From: Mycobacterium ahvazicum
GTDB taxonomy: Bacteria; Actinomycetota; Actinomycetes; Mycobacteriales; Mycobacteriaceae
Assembly (NCBI RefSeq): GCF_900176255.2
Contig: NZ_FXEG02000003.1
Span: 620,001-684,000, forward strand
Direction: 5' to 3'
Length of the DNA: 64,000 nucleotides
The position numbers were made by a program, and so were the translations under genes. Each line of letters starts with the position of its first letter. Position 1 is the first letter of the stretch. Under the pieces are notes generated by a model. That model saw only the letters and a list, made by a program, of their open reading frames with translations, searched no databases and was not told the DNA's origin. Of the stretch, positions 1 to 17,106 are shown piece after piece.

Positions 1-7749
<7,749 letters not shown>

Positions 7750-7966
7750 CTCAGTACCCCTTGCCTAACACTGGCCGTTCAACCACCGGATGCGAGTCAC
7801 GGCAGTTGCGGCACGAGCGACGTGGTCGTGCTGCTACGACCCAAGATGTCGCTGGTGAGTATGGCCAACTCCGACAGGATTTCAAAACGTCCCGTAATCC
7901 GCAGGCACGGGCGCCCGTCCATGGCGCGACTGTACCCGGCTAACCATCTGTCATGGTCAAGTGCGG

Positions 7967-8317
7967 TCAGACGACCGCTCGACGCCAGCCGTCGGCGGCC
8001 TGGGCCGCGCGGATCAGCACCTGGCAGAGCTCGCGCAGTTCGGTCGCCTCGGCGCCTTCGTCCAGCGCCGTCGCGACATCCTCCGCAGCGCATCGGACCT
8101 GGTAGACGCGATCTGACAGGTCGGACGCATCGTCAGCCGAGAGCACCACGGCATCGACCGGCACGGCCGTCACCTCACCCCGGTTGATCGAAGCCCGCTG
8201 CTCGTAGGCCCGCTGCCGGCAAGACTGCCGACAGTATTGCCGGCGCCGACCCATCCCGACTTCGGTCACGTCTCGACCGCACCAGCGGCATGGTTGTGGG
8301 TGGGAACGGCGGCTCAC
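7967..8317 (-). CDS. Small zinc-ribbon protein, Rv2049c-like, function unknown
   Basis: 116 residues from a GTG start (SRRSHPQPCRW). An in-frame start exists eight codons upstream, but the shorter form begins just before the conserved part. The N-terminal 40 residues carry two Cys pairs, CRWC and, after about 18 residues, YCRQSC followed by RQRAYEQR. This resembles a treble-clef/zinc-ribbon RNA- or DNA-binding motif. The remainder is an acidic helical segment ending in QAADGWRRAVV. It sits between pks12 and rbpA, as Rv2049c does in M. tuberculosis. No catalytic residues are evident, and a nucleic-acid-binding role is only an inference. Confidence 0.8.
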   Translation of the reverse strand: MSRRSHPQPCRWCGRDVTEVGMGRRRQYCRQSCRQRAYEQRASINRGEVTAVPVDAVVLSADDASDLSDRVYQVRCAAEDVATALDEGAEATELRELCQVLIRAAQAADGWRRAVV

Positions 8318-8394
8318 GCTGCCGACTTTAGTCGGCCCCACTGCGCGATCCCGGTATCATTGACGGTCGAGTCGCGTATGCCGCGTGTCGACTC

Positions 8395-8421
8395 GGGAAC
8401 TACGCACAACGTCCTAACGTT
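8395..8421 (+). promoter_or_regulatory. Candidate ECF-type (SigE/SigH-like) promoter of rbpA
   Basis: GGGAAC at 8395-8400 is followed after 17 bases by CGTT at 8418-8421. This fits the GGAAC/CGTT pattern of mycobacterial SigE/SigH-type promoters. It lies about 65 bases before the rbpA start. A housekeeping -10-like TAGAAT lies a little further downstream, so two promoters are possible. Confidence 0.5.
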
Positions 8422-8486
8422 TGCTATGCGAATAGAATCGCGTCACCGGAGCCTAGGGCTCAGAGCAATTTAAAGGAGTAGCAGCC

Positions 8487-8822
8487 ATGGCTGATCGTGT
8501 ACTGAGGGGCAGTCGCCTCGGAGCCGTGAGCTACGAGACCGACCGCAACCACGATCTCGCGCCCCGTCAGCTCGCGAAGTACCGCACCGAGAACGGCGAG
8601 GAATTCGAGGTTCCGTTCGCCGACGACGCCGACATCCCCGGCACCTGGCTGTGCCGCAACGGCATGGAAGGCACCCTGATCGAGGGTGACCTGCCCGAGC
8701 CGAAGAAGGTCAAGCCGCCGCGCACCCACTGGGACATGCTGCTGGAGCGCCGCAGCGTCGAAGAACTCGAAGAACTGCTCAAGGAGCGCCTCGAGCTGAT
8801 CCGCTCGAAGCGACGCGGCTGA
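8487..8822 (+). CDS. rbpA: RNA polymerase-binding protein RbpA
   Basis: 111 residues with a strong ribosome-binding site (AAAGGAG, 12 bases before the ATG). RbpA binds RNA polymerase and principal-group sigma factors and helps open-complex formation. Visible parts are the N-terminal tail (MADRVLRGSRLGAVSYETDR), the central RbpA core (about residues 25-72, with WLCRNGMEGTLIEGD), a basic linker (KKVKPPRTHWD) and the C-terminal sigma-interacting helix (VEELEELLKERLELIR). Length and sequence match the actinobacterial family. It converges on ppm1 with 22 bases between the stops, as in M. tuberculosis (Rv2050/Rv2051c). Confidence 0.97.
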   Translation: MADRVLRGSRLGAVSYETDRNHDLAPRQLAKYRTENGEEFEVPFADDADIPGTWLCRNGMEGTLIEGDLPEPKKVKPPRTHWDMLLERRSVEELEELLKERLELIRSKRRG

Positions 8823-8844
8823 CCCGGACGGTGCGCCCGGCCCG

Positions 8845-9639
8845 CTAGCTGTGGTTGGCCGCGCGCGCGGCCCGTGCGCCGTTGCGGCGGCTCTCAATGC
8901 CCCACTTCGCGACCTTCACCAACGCCTCGCGAATGTTGGATCCACTCATTTTGGAAACGCCGAGTTCGCGCTCGGTGAAGGTGATCGGCACCTCGACGAC
9001 GATGAATCCGTTGTCCAGAGTGCGCCGGGTCAGGTCGATCTGGAAGCAATAGCCCTTGGAGTCCACGCCGTCGAGATCGATCGCCTCGAGCACCTCGCGG
9101 CGGTAGGCCCGGTAGCCGGCGGTGATGTCATGGATGTCGATGTCGAGCGCCAGCCGCGCGTAGGTGTTGGCGGTCCAGGACAGGGCCCAGCGGCGCTTCG
9201 GCCAATTTCGCACCGCGCCGCCCTCGACGTAGCGAGAACCGATGGCCAGATCGGCTCCGGCGTCGACGGCGTCCAGCAGCCGGCGCAGCTGCTCGGGCGC
9301 ATGACTGCCGTCGGCGTCCATCTCGACGAGGACCGCGTAGTCCCGACTCAATCCCCAGCCGAAACCGGCGAGATAAGCGGCGCCCAGGCCGTCCTTGGCC
9401 GTGCGGTGCATGACGTGGGTGCGGCCACCGTCGGCAGCGGCCAGCTCGTCGGCGAGTTCGCCGGTCCCGTCGGGGCTGCCGTCGTCGACGATCAGCACGT
9501 GCACATCGGGGCAGGCGTCGGTCAGCCGCCGATGAATCAGCGGTAGGTTCTCCCGCTCGTTGAAGGTCGGGATGATAACCAGGACACGCTGGCTGGGACG
9601 ATTGGCCGGAGCCCGGGTCGCCTGCTCGCCGGTGGTCAT
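8845..9639 (-). CDS. ppm1: Polyprenyl-phosphate mannosyltransferase (dolichol-phosphate mannose synthase type), Ppm1 catalytic protein
   Basis: 264 residues. GT2 glycosyltransferase that transfers mannose from GDP-mannose to polyprenyl phosphate, giving the donor for lipomannan/lipoarabinomannan elongation and protein mannosylation. Visible motifs are [13 protein letters not shown] near residue 22, [12 protein letters not shown], and the metal-binding segment [12 protein letters not shown]. Its ATG overlaps the stop of lnt by 4 bases (ATGA), which implies translational coupling. In M. tuberculosis the Lnt-like and Ppm catalytic domains are one polypeptide; here they are two overlapping genes. 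Confidence 0.95.
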   Translation of the reverse strand: MTTGEQATRAPANRPSQRVLVIIPTFNERENLPLIHRRLTDACPDVHVLIVDDGSPDGTGELADELAAADGGRTHVMHRTAKDGLGAAYLAGFGWGLSRDYAVLVEMDADGSHAPEQLRRLLDAVDAGADLAIGSRYVEGGAVRNWPKRRWALSWTANTYARLALDIDIHDITAGYRAYRREVLEAIDLDGVDSKGYCFQIDLTRRTLDNGFIVVEVPITFTERELGVSKMSGSNIREALVKVAKWGIESRRNGARAARAANHS

Positions 9640-11597
9640 TTATCTCCTCTGTGTCGCCCGAGATACCGAGGTTGTCGGCCGCCCTTTTGGTGGAGCGGAG
9701 TGTAGTCGCCGAGTGTGTCCGGCGCAGCGTCGTGCTCGGTCGCCGGCCGAGCCTTCTCGTCGGACCCGGGTTCGTCCGGGGCTGCCCCGACGTCTGCCGA
9801 TTCAGCCGACGGCCTGGACCGCCGCCGAATCGAACGCGGGAAGCTCCCATTGTGCCGTATTCCGGCCAGAATGACCGCTCCGGCCGCCGCGACCAAGACC
9901 CACTGCACTATCGGGGCCCACTGCGTCGCCGGCGTCAGCACCGTCTTGAGGCGCACCTGGATGTCCAGGTAAGCGGGCTGGAAGAAGTCGGTACGGACCA
10001 GCTCGGCGCCGTCCGGAGCGATCACCGCACTGACCCCGGTGGTGCCGGCGACCACGACGTAACGGTCGTGCTCGACGGCGCGAACCTTGGCGAATGCGAG
10101 TTGTTGCTCACTCATGCGCTTGTTGAAGGTGGCGTTGTTGGCGGGCACCGCCAACAACTGGGCACCGTTGAGCACGGCCTTGCGCGGCACCCGGTCGAAG
10201 ATCACCTCCCAGCAGGTGGCCACGCCGACGGGCACACCGGCGATCTGCACCACGTCGGTGCCCGTGCGGGGGACGAAATTGCCCGCCAGCCCGGCCTTGC
10301 TCGACAGATGCTCGAAAAGCCACCGCATGGGCAGGTATTCGCCGAACGGCTGGACGATCTCTTTGTCGTGGCGATCGGCCGGCCCGGTGACCGGATTCCA
10401 GACGATCGCGGTGTTGGTGTACTGCTCGGGTCCCTGGTCGTGGTTTGGCACCGCGAGTACCGACCCGATCAGGATCGGCGCGTTGATCGCGTGCGCCGCC
10501 TCCGCGATGCGCTGGGCGGCATCGGCGTTGACGAAGGGGTCGATGTCGGAGGAATCCTCGGGCCAGATCACGAACTGCGGTTGCGGGGCGGCCCCGGCCC
10601 GGACGTCCTCGGCCAGCCGCAGGGTCTCGTCGACGTGGTTGTCGAGCACCGCGCGCCGTTGTTCGTTGAAGCCGAGGCCGAGCCTGGGCACATTGCCCTG
10701 CACGGCCGCGACCGTGACCGTCGGTTCGCCGCCCGACCCGGCGCCGGAGTGCCGCACCTGCGGCCAGACCATGACCGCGGCAAAGAGCACCAGACAGAAG
10801 CAGACGCCGGGCAGCACGACCGCGGGCGGGGGCGCGGCTGACATACCTTCCTCCGAGGCGTCACCGCGCGACCGGCTACCAGTCCGCCACCACTTGGCGA
10901 TTTCCAGCGCGATCGCGGTCACGCTGAAGCCGAGCAGGACGACCCCCATGGAGAGCAGCGCCACCCCGCCGAGCTGGACCAACGGCAGCAGTGGGCCCTC
11001 GGCTTGGCCGTAGGCCACCGCGCCCCAGGGAAAGCCGCCGAACGGCACGATCGACTTCAGCCACTCCTGGGCCGTCCACAGCAGTGCGAACCAGAGCGGC
11101 CAGCCCGGTAGTCGCCGTACCAGGACGGCGAAGAAGCCGAACAGGCCGGGGAACAGCGCGCACATCGTGGCCAACGCCAGCCACGGGATGGCGCCCACCA
11201 GCAGGCTGATCCAGGGCAGCAGCGGGGCGTAGAACGCGAACCCGAACAGGAATCCGTAACCGAATCCGCCCGCCAGTGTCGTGGCGGGATGTTTGAGCAC
11301 CCAGGCCAGCAACGCGGCCGCGACGACGGCCGCCCACCACCAGTTGACTGACGGGAAGCTGGCGCACAGCAGCGCTCCGCCCGCGACGGCGGCCACCAGC
11401 CGCGTCAGCCTGGGCCGCAGCGCGGCCCCTGTGCCGGCGAGCCGGGTGATCGCCCCCTTGCCCAGCCGGGTCAGCCCGTGGCCCGTGGCGGCGGCAGCGC
11501 GAGTGGCCCGGCCCGGACGGTTCGGCTCGGCCTCGTCTTGCTGAGCGTCTTCCTGAGCAGCGGAATCTTCGAGCGGGTCCGGCTCCTCCCTAACCAT
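9636..11597 (-). CDS. lnt: Apolipoprotein N-acyltransferase
   Basis: 653 residues from ATG 11597 ([11 protein letters not shown]). Longer in-frame starts upstream lie inside the amidohydrolase gene and are not credible. It adds the third acyl chain to lipoproteins at the membrane. A polar, acidic N-terminal stretch of about 60 residues is followed by roughly six to eight membrane helices, then a nitrilase-fold domain and one C-terminal helix. The triad is readable: Glu in VIWPEDSSD, Lys in [11 protein letters not shown], and Cys in VATCWEVIF. The start overlaps the end of the upstream amidohydrolase by 8 bases, and the stop overlaps ppm1 by 4. This corresponds to the N-terminal half of M. tuberculosis Ppm1. 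Confidence 0.93.
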   Translation of the reverse strand: MVREEPDPLEDSAAQEDAQQDEAEPNRPGRATRAAAATGHGLTRLGKGAITRLAGTGAALRPRLTRLVAAVAGGALLCASFPSVNWWWAAVVAAALLAWVLKHPATTLAGGFGYGFLFGFAFYAPLLPWISLLVGAIPWLALATMCALFPGLFGFFAVLVRRLPGWPLWFALLWTAQEWLKSIVPFGGFPWGAVAYGQAEGPLLPLVQLGGVALLSMGVVLLGFSVTAIALEIAKWWRTGSRSRGDASEEGMSAAPPPAVVLPGVCFCLVLFAAVMVWPQVRHSGAGSGGEPTVTVAAVQGNVPRLGLGFNEQRRAVLDNHVDETLRLAEDVRAGAAPQPQFVIWPEDSSDIDPFVNADAAQRIAEAAHAINAPILIGSVLAVPNHDQGPEQYTNTAIVWNPVTGPADRHDKEIVQPFGEYLPMRWLFEHLSSKAGLAGNFVPRTGTDVVQIAGVPVGVATCWEVIFDRVPRKAVLNGAQLLAVPANNATFNKRMSEQQLAFAKVRAVEHDRYVVVAGTTGVSAVIAPDGAELVRTDFFQPAYLDIQVRLKTVLTPATQWAPIVQWVLVAAAGAVILAGIRHNGSFPRSIRRRSRPSAESADVGAAPDEPGSDEKARPATEHDAAPDTLGDYTPLHQKGGRQPRYLGRHRGDK

Positions 11598-13194
11598 GGA
11601 TGACAGCACCTCGGTGCACGGTGCGCCGGCACCGCGGGAGCTCGTCGGCCGGGCCCAGGCGAGGCAACGCGGGAACCCGCGACCGTGGATCGGTCGACCA
11701 TCGCTGGACGCTGTCGTCCGGGGCGTGGACGTCGAGGTCTCCGGCGTCCCAGACCGCGTAGGAGGCCGGAGCACCCGGCACCAGGGCGCCGATGTTCTCG
11801 TCGCGCGCGCCGCACGCGCGCCAACCGCCGCGGGTGGCGCCGGCGAACGCCGCCCGGGCCGAGAGCCCACTGCCCGCGGTGTGGTGATTGACGGCCGCGC
11901 GCACGCTTTCCCACGGGTCGAGCCCGGTCACCGGGGCGTCGGAACCTAGCGCGAGGGGCACGCCTTGGGATGCTAACAGCGCGAGTGGATTGAGCCGGCT
12001 GCCTCGTTCGGCGCCGAGACGGTCGGCGTACATGCCGTCGCGACCGCCCCAGAGGGCGTCAAAATTGGGCTGCACGCTGGCGATGACGCCCCACGCGCCC
12101 AGTTTGGCGGCTTGGTCGGCGGTCACCATCTCGAGGTGCTCGAGCCGGTGGCCGCAGCGGGCCACGGCGACCACCCCCAGGTCGGCGACGACCCGTGCGA
12201 ACGCGTCGACCGCCGCCGACACCGCGGCGTCGCCGATGACGTGGAAGCCCGCCGTCACCTGCGCCTCGGTGCATGCCCGTACGTGGGCTTCGATGACGTC
12301 GGCGTCCAGGTAGCGGGTTCCGACGCGGTCCGGAGCGTCGGTGTACGGCTCGTGCAGCCAGGCGGTGTGCGAGCCCAGCGCTCCGTCGACGAACAGGTCA
12401 CCGGCCAGGCCACGGGCTCCGGTCTGCTCCATCAGCGCGCGGGCCTGGGTGGCGGTGCTGACCGCCTCACCCCAATAGCCGATCACCTCGACGCCGTGGT
12501 CGACGGCCTCCAGCCGTAGCCAGTCGTCGAGGCCACCGATCTCGGGTCCCGCACATTCGTGGACGGCGACGATGCCGACCGCCGCCGCGGCACCCAGCGC
12601 GGCGGTCCTGGCCTCCGCTAGCTGCGCGGGCGTGAGCAGGCCGCGGGCGACCGCACGGACCAGGTGGTGAGCGTCGCCGGTCAGCGGCCGGTCGGCGATG
12701 AAACCGCGCGCTGCCGCCAGGTCTGGCACCAGCCTGCGCAGCCCGGTCGAGGCCAGCGCGGAGTGGACGTCGACGCGCGCCAGGTAGGCCGGCCGGTTGT
12801 CGAGCACCGCATCGAGCTCGGCGGTGGACGGCGGGCTGTTCTCGGGCCACGACGACTCATCCCAGCCGTGCCCCCAGATCGGCTCGCCGGGATGGGCGGC
12901 GGCATAGTCGGCGACCATCCGCAGGCACTGCCCGCGCGAGGTGGCCCCCCGCAGGTCCAGGCCGCTGAGGGCGAGGCCGGTCGCGGTCACATGAATGTGG
13001 CTGTCGACGAATCCCGGGGCCACGAAGCCGCCTTCGAGGTCCACCAACTCGGCGTCGGGAAACTGCCGGCGGCCGACGTCGTCGCTACCCAGCCAGGCAA
13101 CGACCTCACCGCGCACCGCCATCGCGGTCGCGTCGGGATTGGTCGGGCTGTGCACCCGCCCGTTGAGCAGCAGAGTGGTCGGAATCGGGTTCAC
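11590..13194 (-). CDS. Amidohydrolase family 3 metal-dependent hydrolase (Rv2052c-like)
   Basis: 534 residues from a GTG start ([16 protein letters not shown]). Amidohydrolase_3/YtcJ-like fold. The N-terminal beta-sandwich leads into [11 protein letters not shown] (metal-binding HxH), later His residues occur in VHECAG and GFHVIGDAA, and the C-terminal [12 protein letters not shown] supplies the usual metal-site Asp. Substrate unknown. It is the first gene of a coupled minus-strand chain with lnt and ppm1, which may simply be positional. Position and size agree with the M. tuberculosis gene between ppm1 and fxsA. Confidence 0.85.
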   Translation of the reverse strand: MNPIPTTLLLNGRVHSPTNPDATAMAVRGEVVAWLGSDDVGRRQFPDAELVDLEGGFVAPGFVDSHIHVTATGLALSGLDLRGATSRGQCLRMVADYAAAHPGEPIWGHGWDESSWPENSPPSTAELDAVLDNRPAYLARVDVHSALASTGLRRLVPDLAAARGFIADRPLTGDAHHLVRAVARGLLTPAQLAEARTAALGAAAAVGIVAVHECAGPEIGGLDDWLRLEAVDHGVEVIGYWGEAVSTATQARALMEQTGARGLAGDLFVDGALGSHTAWLHEPYTDAPDRVGTRYLDADVIEAHVRACTEAQVTAGFHVIGDAAVSAAVDAFARVVADLGVVAVARCGHRLEHLEMVTADQAAKLGAWGVIASVQPNFDALWGGRDGMYADRLGAERGSRLNPLALLASQGVPLALGSDAPVTGLDPWESVRAAVNHHTAGSGLSARAAFAGATRGGWRACGARDENIGALVPGAPASYAVWDAGDLDVHAPDDSVQRWSTDPRSRVPALPRLGPADELPRCRRTVHRGAVIHG

Positions 13195-13223
13195 AGAGCA
13201 AAACTACGTGGCGCAAGAGCCCA

Positions 13224-13763
13224 TCAGTACGGGCCGGACGCGTAACGGGGTCCGCCCCAGTGCTCGTCGGCGGGCCGGTTCTTCGGCAGCGCGGCCGGCT
13301 CGACGTCGTAGACGTCGATGACCTCTCCGTCGATGTAGTCCCCGCGGTTGGCGGTGAACTCGGTCATGACCAGCGGTGCGTGTCGCTGGAAACCGCGCAG
13401 CGCGATCCGGGTCAATCCGGGCCCGGCCGCCGCCCGCACCGGCGGCAGCAACAGCAGCATTCCCACCAGCGTGGTGACGAAGCCGGGAACCAGGACCAGC
13501 GCGGTCGCCACCGTCACCAGTGCGCCGTCGCCCAGGGTGGTGCGCGGTTCCTTGAGCCCGGAGCGCATCCGCCCGATGTCGCGAATCAGCTGCGACCCCG
13601 CGATCGGGGCCAGCAGGCCCCAGCCGATAACGAACGTGGCCAGCAGGCCCAGCAGGGTCCAGCCCCACCCGACCGTCCAGACCAGCGCAAAGATCGCCGC
13701 CAGCTCGACGACGGCGTAGACGAGTAACAACCGGCTCACCATGTGATGCCAACGTCTGTGCAT
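13224..13763 (-). CDS. fxsA: FxsA family membrane protein
   Basis: 179 residues from ATG 13763 (MHRRWHHMVSRLLLV), chosen because AGGGGA lies 13 bases upstream. An internal ATG seven codons later has no ribosome-binding site. Three to four hydrophobic segments are visible: LLLVYAVVELAAIFALVW, LLGLLATFVIGWGLLAP, ALVTVATALVLVPGFVTTLVGMLL. The FxsA signature PGFVTTLVGMLLLLPPVR is present. E. coli FxsA affects phage exclusion; its mycobacterial role is unknown. It is divergent from the dienelactone hydrolase gene, and the 52-base gap must hold both promoters. Confidence 0.88.
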   Translation of the reverse strand: MHRRWHHMVSRLLLVYAVVELAAIFALVWTVGWGWTLLGLLATFVIGWGLLAPIAGSQLIRDIGRMRSGLKEPRTTLGDGALVTVATALVLVPGFVTTLVGMLLLLPPVRAAAGPGLTRIALRGFQRHAPLVMTEFTANRGDYIDGEVIDVYDVEPAALPKNRPADEHWGGPRYASGPY

Positions 13764-13815
13764 TGCGCTCGAGTTCCCCTGGTGATCCGTGTCGCGGCTG
13801 CAGTTAGATGACGAT

Positions 13816-14511
13816 ATGACCACGATTGAGATCGATACGCCGGACGGACCGATCGATGCGCTATTGAACATCCCGGCCGGTGACGGCCCCTGGCCGGGTG
13901 TGGTGGTGATCCACGACGCCTTCGGCTACGGCCGGGACAAGGAGCAGACCAACGACCGCATCGCGCGGGCGGGCTATCTGGCGCTCACGCCGAACATGTA
14001 CGCGCGCGGCGGCCGCATCCGCTGCATCACCCGGGTGATGCGTGAGCTGATGACACAGCGTGGCCGCGCTCTCGATGACATTCTTGCGGCCCGCGATTAC
14101 CTGCTGAAGCGGCCGGACTGCACCGGGCAGGTCGGGATCGCCGGCTTCTGCATGGGCGGCCAGTTTGCACTCATCATGTCGCCCAAGGGTTTTGGCGCTT
14201 CCGCTCCGTTCTACGGCGCTCCCCTGCCCCGGCACCTGAACGACACACTGGAGGGGGCGTGCCCGATCGTGGCCAGCTTCGGCGGGCGCGATCCGCTGGG
14301 CAAGGGCGCACCCGAGAAATTGCGTGAAGTGGTTGCGGCCAAGCAGATCACCAGTGACGTCAAGGTCTATCCCGACGCCGGGCACAGCTTCGCGAATACC
14401 CTTCCCGCCCAACCACTGCTGCGCATCGCGGGGTTCGGCTACGACGACGCCGCAACCGAAGACGCGTGGAGCCGCGTCTTCTCCTTCTTCGGGGAGCAGC
14501 TAAGGACGTAG
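13816..14511 (+). CDS. Dienelactone hydrolase family protein (Rv2054-like)
   Basis: 231 residues from ATG 13816 (MTTIEIDTPDGPIDALL). An upstream in-frame start adds nine unconserved residues. Alpha/beta hydrolase of the DLH family: nucleophile Cys in GFCMGGQFAL, Asp in SFGGRDPLG, His in YPDAGHSFAN. This family hydrolyses lactones or esters, and the physiological substrate here is unknown. No strong Shine-Dalgarno precedes the ATG, so a leaderless transcript is possible. Its 3' end overlaps the convergent DJ-1/PfpI gene by 12 bases. Confidence 0.9.
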   Translation: MTTIEIDTPDGPIDALLNIPAGDGPWPGVVVIHDAFGYGRDKEQTNDRIARAGYLALTPNMYARGGRIRCITRVMRELMTQRGRALDDILAARDYLLKRPDCTGQVGIAGFCMGGQFALIMSPKGFGASAPFYGAPLPRHLNDTLEGACPIVASFGGRDPLGKGAPEKLREVVAAKQITSDVKVYPDAGHSFANTLPAQPLLRIAGFGYDDAATEDAWSRVFSFFGEQLRT

Positions 14512-15357
14512 TTTGTCCGACACGACGCCCGCGAAGGTGTGGGTATCGCCGGGCCAGCGCGCCGAGATGTAGTTGCCGTCGTCGACGACGAATGCGGGCC
14601 GCGAGTCCGTCGCGGTGTCCCGCGCCATCCCGGACGACTTCAGCCGCCAGTGCGGCGTACCGCGTTCGACGTCGCGGAAATCCGCCGGATCTTCAAGCGC
14701 GCGTGTGACTTCCGACTGCACGGACATAAAGCCCCTCGCCTGACCGGGCGCTTCGGTGTAGGTCCGGTAGTAATCGGGATCCCAGAACCGGGTGATTCGG
14801 GTCAGCCGCCAGGCTGCCCGTTCCATCGCCCAGGTGAGCGCCGTGGTCTTGCGTCCATAGAGCACCGAGCGACCCGTGTCGGGGTCGATACTGCGCGCGG
14901 CCAGCAGCACCCCGTGGCAAATCGCGGCCACGATCATGTCGCGGGCAAACGCCTCGACGACGAGGCGCTGCAGGACGTCGCTGTCGACGTAGCTGCGCAT
15001 CCCGCGGGCGCGATGACCACCGGGCAGCAGCACCGCGTCGACACCGTTCAGCGTGGCCGCTGTCCAGCTGACGGGATGCCGGTATTCCGGTGAATCCAGC
15101 ATGGCGGCGTAGGCGTCGCGACCGTTCTTGTCGGCGCGCAGCGCCAGCCCGACGAGTGACAGTGAGCCCACCAGCGGCAGCGCGGACCAGATGTCGAGCC
15201 CTCGACCGGTCACCATGATGTCGTCTGCCACACCGGGCGCTCCGCTTTCGGTCGCAAAGATCACCCGGTGACCGTTGTCGGTCAGGACCCGCCAGCTGAC
15301 GGCGACCTCGGTCGGGTCGAAGTCACGGTCGGGGATCGGAATGAGCACCGTACTCAT
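14500..15357 (-). CDS. DJ-1/PfpI family protein (class I glutamine amidotransferase-like)
   Basis: 285 residues from ATG 15357 (MSTVLIPIPDRDFDP). The open frame continues upstream, but that part overlaps the PPOX gene and is not protein-like. Flavodoxin-like fold with the nucleophile elbow AAICHGVLLAA (Cys next to His, as in PfpI/ThiJ) and an upstream Gly-rich LLPGGHRARGM. The C-terminal FVVDDGNYISARWPGD is typical of the intracellular-protease/amidase-like subgroup. The reaction is unknown; the family includes chaperones, glyoxalases and hydratases. It follows the PPOX gene by 19 bases on the same strand and may share its transcript. Confidence 0.88.
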   Translation of the reverse strand: MSTVLIPIPDRDFDPTEVAVSWRVLTDNGHRVIFATESGAPGVADDIMVTGRGLDIWSALPLVGSLSLVGLALRADKNGRDAYAAMLDSPEYRHPVSWTAATLNGVDAVLLPGGHRARGMRSYVDSDVLQRLVVEAFARDMIVAAICHGVLLAARSIDPDTGRSVLYGRKTTALTWAMERAAWRLTRITRFWDPDYYRTYTEAPGQARGFMSVQSEVTRALEDPADFRDVERGTPHWRLKSSGMARDTATDSRPAFVVDDGNYISARWPGDTHTFAGVVSDKLRP

Positions 15358-15376
15358 CAGCGCCCTGCGGGCCAAA

Positions 15377-15763
15377 CTAGCCTTGGGCCACGCGGAGTTC
15401 GAGGCCGATGTTGCTTTCCATGCCGCCGCGCAGCTTGCTGAAGAAGTTGAAGACCGTGCCAACGATGCCGTAACGCTTGCCGATCGCGTCGTAAACGGTG
15501 CCGGTGTCCGATTTGTCGAGCAGCGCCGCGGTGCCCTCGACCGCCTCGCTCGTCGGGCGACCACGCATGGTGCAGGTCGCCATCGTCACGCGGGGTGTAT
15601 GACGAATCCGCTTGACCTTCCAGGAGTTTGCCTGCGTGATCACCAGCAGGCGGTCGCCGTCCACAGCGGTCCAGACCGGGGTCGGCTTCGCTCGACCGTC
15701 CCTGGTGAAAGTGGTCAGCAGGATGTATTGCGCCTTGGCGAGATCGGCAAAGGTGGGCGTCAC
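15377..15763 (-). CDS. PPOX-class flavin/F420-dependent oxidoreductase (Rv2061c-like)
   Basis: 128 residues. Split-barrel flavin/deazaflavin-binding fold: FADLAKAQYILLTTF, then GRAKPTPVW, RLLVITQANSWKVKRI and VTMATCTMRGRP are the usual blocks of this family, in which cofactor phosphate contacts come from the KVKRIR segment. It likely reduces a small unsaturated substrate with F420H2 or FMN, but the substrate is unknown. In M. tuberculosis a similar gene (Rv2061c) lies directly before cobN. Here a four-gene operon has come between them. Confidence 0.85.
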   Translation of the reverse strand: MTPTFADLAKAQYILLTTFTRDGRAKPTPVWTAVDGDRLLVITQANSWKVKRIRHTPRVTMATCTMRGRPTSEAVEGTAALLDKSDTGTVYDAIGKRYGIVGTVFNFFSKLRGGMESNIGLELRVAQG

Positions 15764-15816
15764 GGTCTCAACCTACCTGTGAACGTTGACATTCTCAGCA
15801 GTCGGCTGCAATCCTG

Positions 15817-15843
15817 TTAAGTGAAAATATTGTTTTCGTTTAA
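15817..15843. promoter_or_regulatory. Operator-like inverted repeat before the DUF1214 operon
   Basis: Arms TTAAGTGAAAA (15817-15827) and TTTTCGTTTAA (15833-15843) are inverted repeats with two mismatches and a 5-base spacer, in AT-rich DNA unlike its surroundings. It lies between the divergent PPOX and DUF1214 genes. The TetR regulator in this operon is the obvious candidate ligand, but this is inferred from position only. Confidence 0.5.
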
Positions 15844-15876
15844 GCATCTGTGGCTACGACCGGAGCGAGGACACGC

Positions 15877-17106
15877 GTGAGCGATCCGAACAGGCCGCTG
15901 GCATGGCTGCCGTTCTCGATCACCGAGGCGGCGCTGGCAGGCTCCGACGCCGACGAGGTCGACCTGTCCCAGGCGTGGTCGTATCTGCAGGACCAGCTGC
16001 GCGACGCGGCGCGGATCGTGCAATCGGACCCGGCCGGCCGCAATCGGGTCGACCTCGCCGCGGGAATGCGTCACCTGCTGGTGCTGCTCACCGCCGGCAT
16101 CCACGAGGTGCTGCGTTTCGACCCCGATCCCATCCTGTGTGTGCAGCGCACCAGCACCGACGATCTGGTGACCTGGGGAATGGAGTGTCCGGACTGCGTC
16201 TACACCAGCGCCGTGCTGCGCGGGGGTGAAAGTTACCGGTTGTTCGGCAATCGGGGCACCGCACGCTACGTCGGTCTGCAGACGATGAACGGCATTGTCG
16301 CAACGGCCAACGAACTGGTCGACGAACTCGAGGTGGATGCCGACGGGAACTTCGAGGTGGTGCTGTCCGCTTCGAAGCCGGCGGCCGGCGATTGGATGCG
16401 ACTCGACGGCGATCACCCCATATTGACGGTGCGGCATTTCTTCTACGACTGGAACACCGAAGTCGCGTCGTCGTTGCGCATCGAGCGGATCAGCGACCCG
16501 GTTGCCGCAACCGGCCGCACGCTCGATCCGGCCGTGACGGTGTCACGACAGCTGGTTGCCCTCGGCGATTTCGTAAAGGACAACCTCGCGTTCTTCCTGC
16601 AATTCGGCGCCGCGGCACCGACGAACGGATTCCTGGCGCCGATCGACCGCTCCGATATCGGCGCGGCCGCGGAAAACCGGCCGGTGATCGGCCGGTGGGA
16701 GCTGGGCCCGGGCGAGGCGCTGATCGTGGAATCCGAACCGCCCGAAGGGATTTACTGGAGTTTCTCCATCGGCAATCCGTGGTGGGAGACGATTCACTAC
16801 GGTCGTCATCAGTCCAGCCTGAACGCCTTCCAGGCTGCGGTGGATGCCGACGGACTGGTACGCGTGGTGCTGTGCTCGGAAGACCCCGGCGTCGCGAATT
16901 GGCTTGACACGGCGGGCTTCAGCAACGGGTCGATCATCTTGCGTTGCGTACGGACCAAGACGGCGCCAACGCCGTCGACGCGAGTCGTGCCGTTCGACGA
17001 CATTCGTGCGGCATTGCCGCCGGACACCGCGTTGGTGACACGCGAGCAGCGGGCCTGCATCATCGCGGCGCGCCGCACCGCCGTGCGCGAAAGGTTCGCC
17101 CGATGA
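15877..17106 (+). CDS. DUF1214 domain-containing protein
   Basis: 409 residues from GTG 15877 (SDPNRPLAWLPF), preferred because GCGAGG lies just upstream; an in-frame GTG at 15850 gives nine more residues. An N-terminal helical part (about 1-150) precedes a beta-rich DUF1214 region that includes GNRGTARYVGLQTMNG, GEALIVESEPPEGIYWSFSIGNPWWETI and IILRCVRTKT. No catalytic residues are known for the family. Its stop overlaps the start of the sulfotransferase gene by 4 bases (ATGA). Pairing with a sulfotransferase and an SDR suggests metabolism of an alcohol or sterol-like compound, but that is only an inference. Confidence 0.82.
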   Translation: MSDPNRPLAWLPFSITEAALAGSDADEVDLSQAWSYLQDQLRDAARIVQSDPAGRNRVDLAAGMRHLLVLLTAGIHEVLRFDPDPILCVQRTSTDDLVTWGMECPDCVYTSAVLRGGESYRLFGNRGTARYVGLQTMNGIVATANELVDELEVDADGNFEVVLSASKPAAGDWMRLDGDHPILTVRHFFYDWNTEVASSLRIERISDPVAATGRTLDPAVTVSRQLVALGDFVKDNLAFFLQFGAAAPTNGFLAPIDRSDIGAAAENRPVIGRWELGPGEALIVESEPPEGIYWSFSIGNPWWETIHYGRHQSSLNAFQAAVDADGLVRVVLCSEDPGVANWLDTAGFSNGSIILRCVRTKTAPTPSTRVVPFDDIRAALPPDTALVTREQRACIIAARRTAVRERFAR

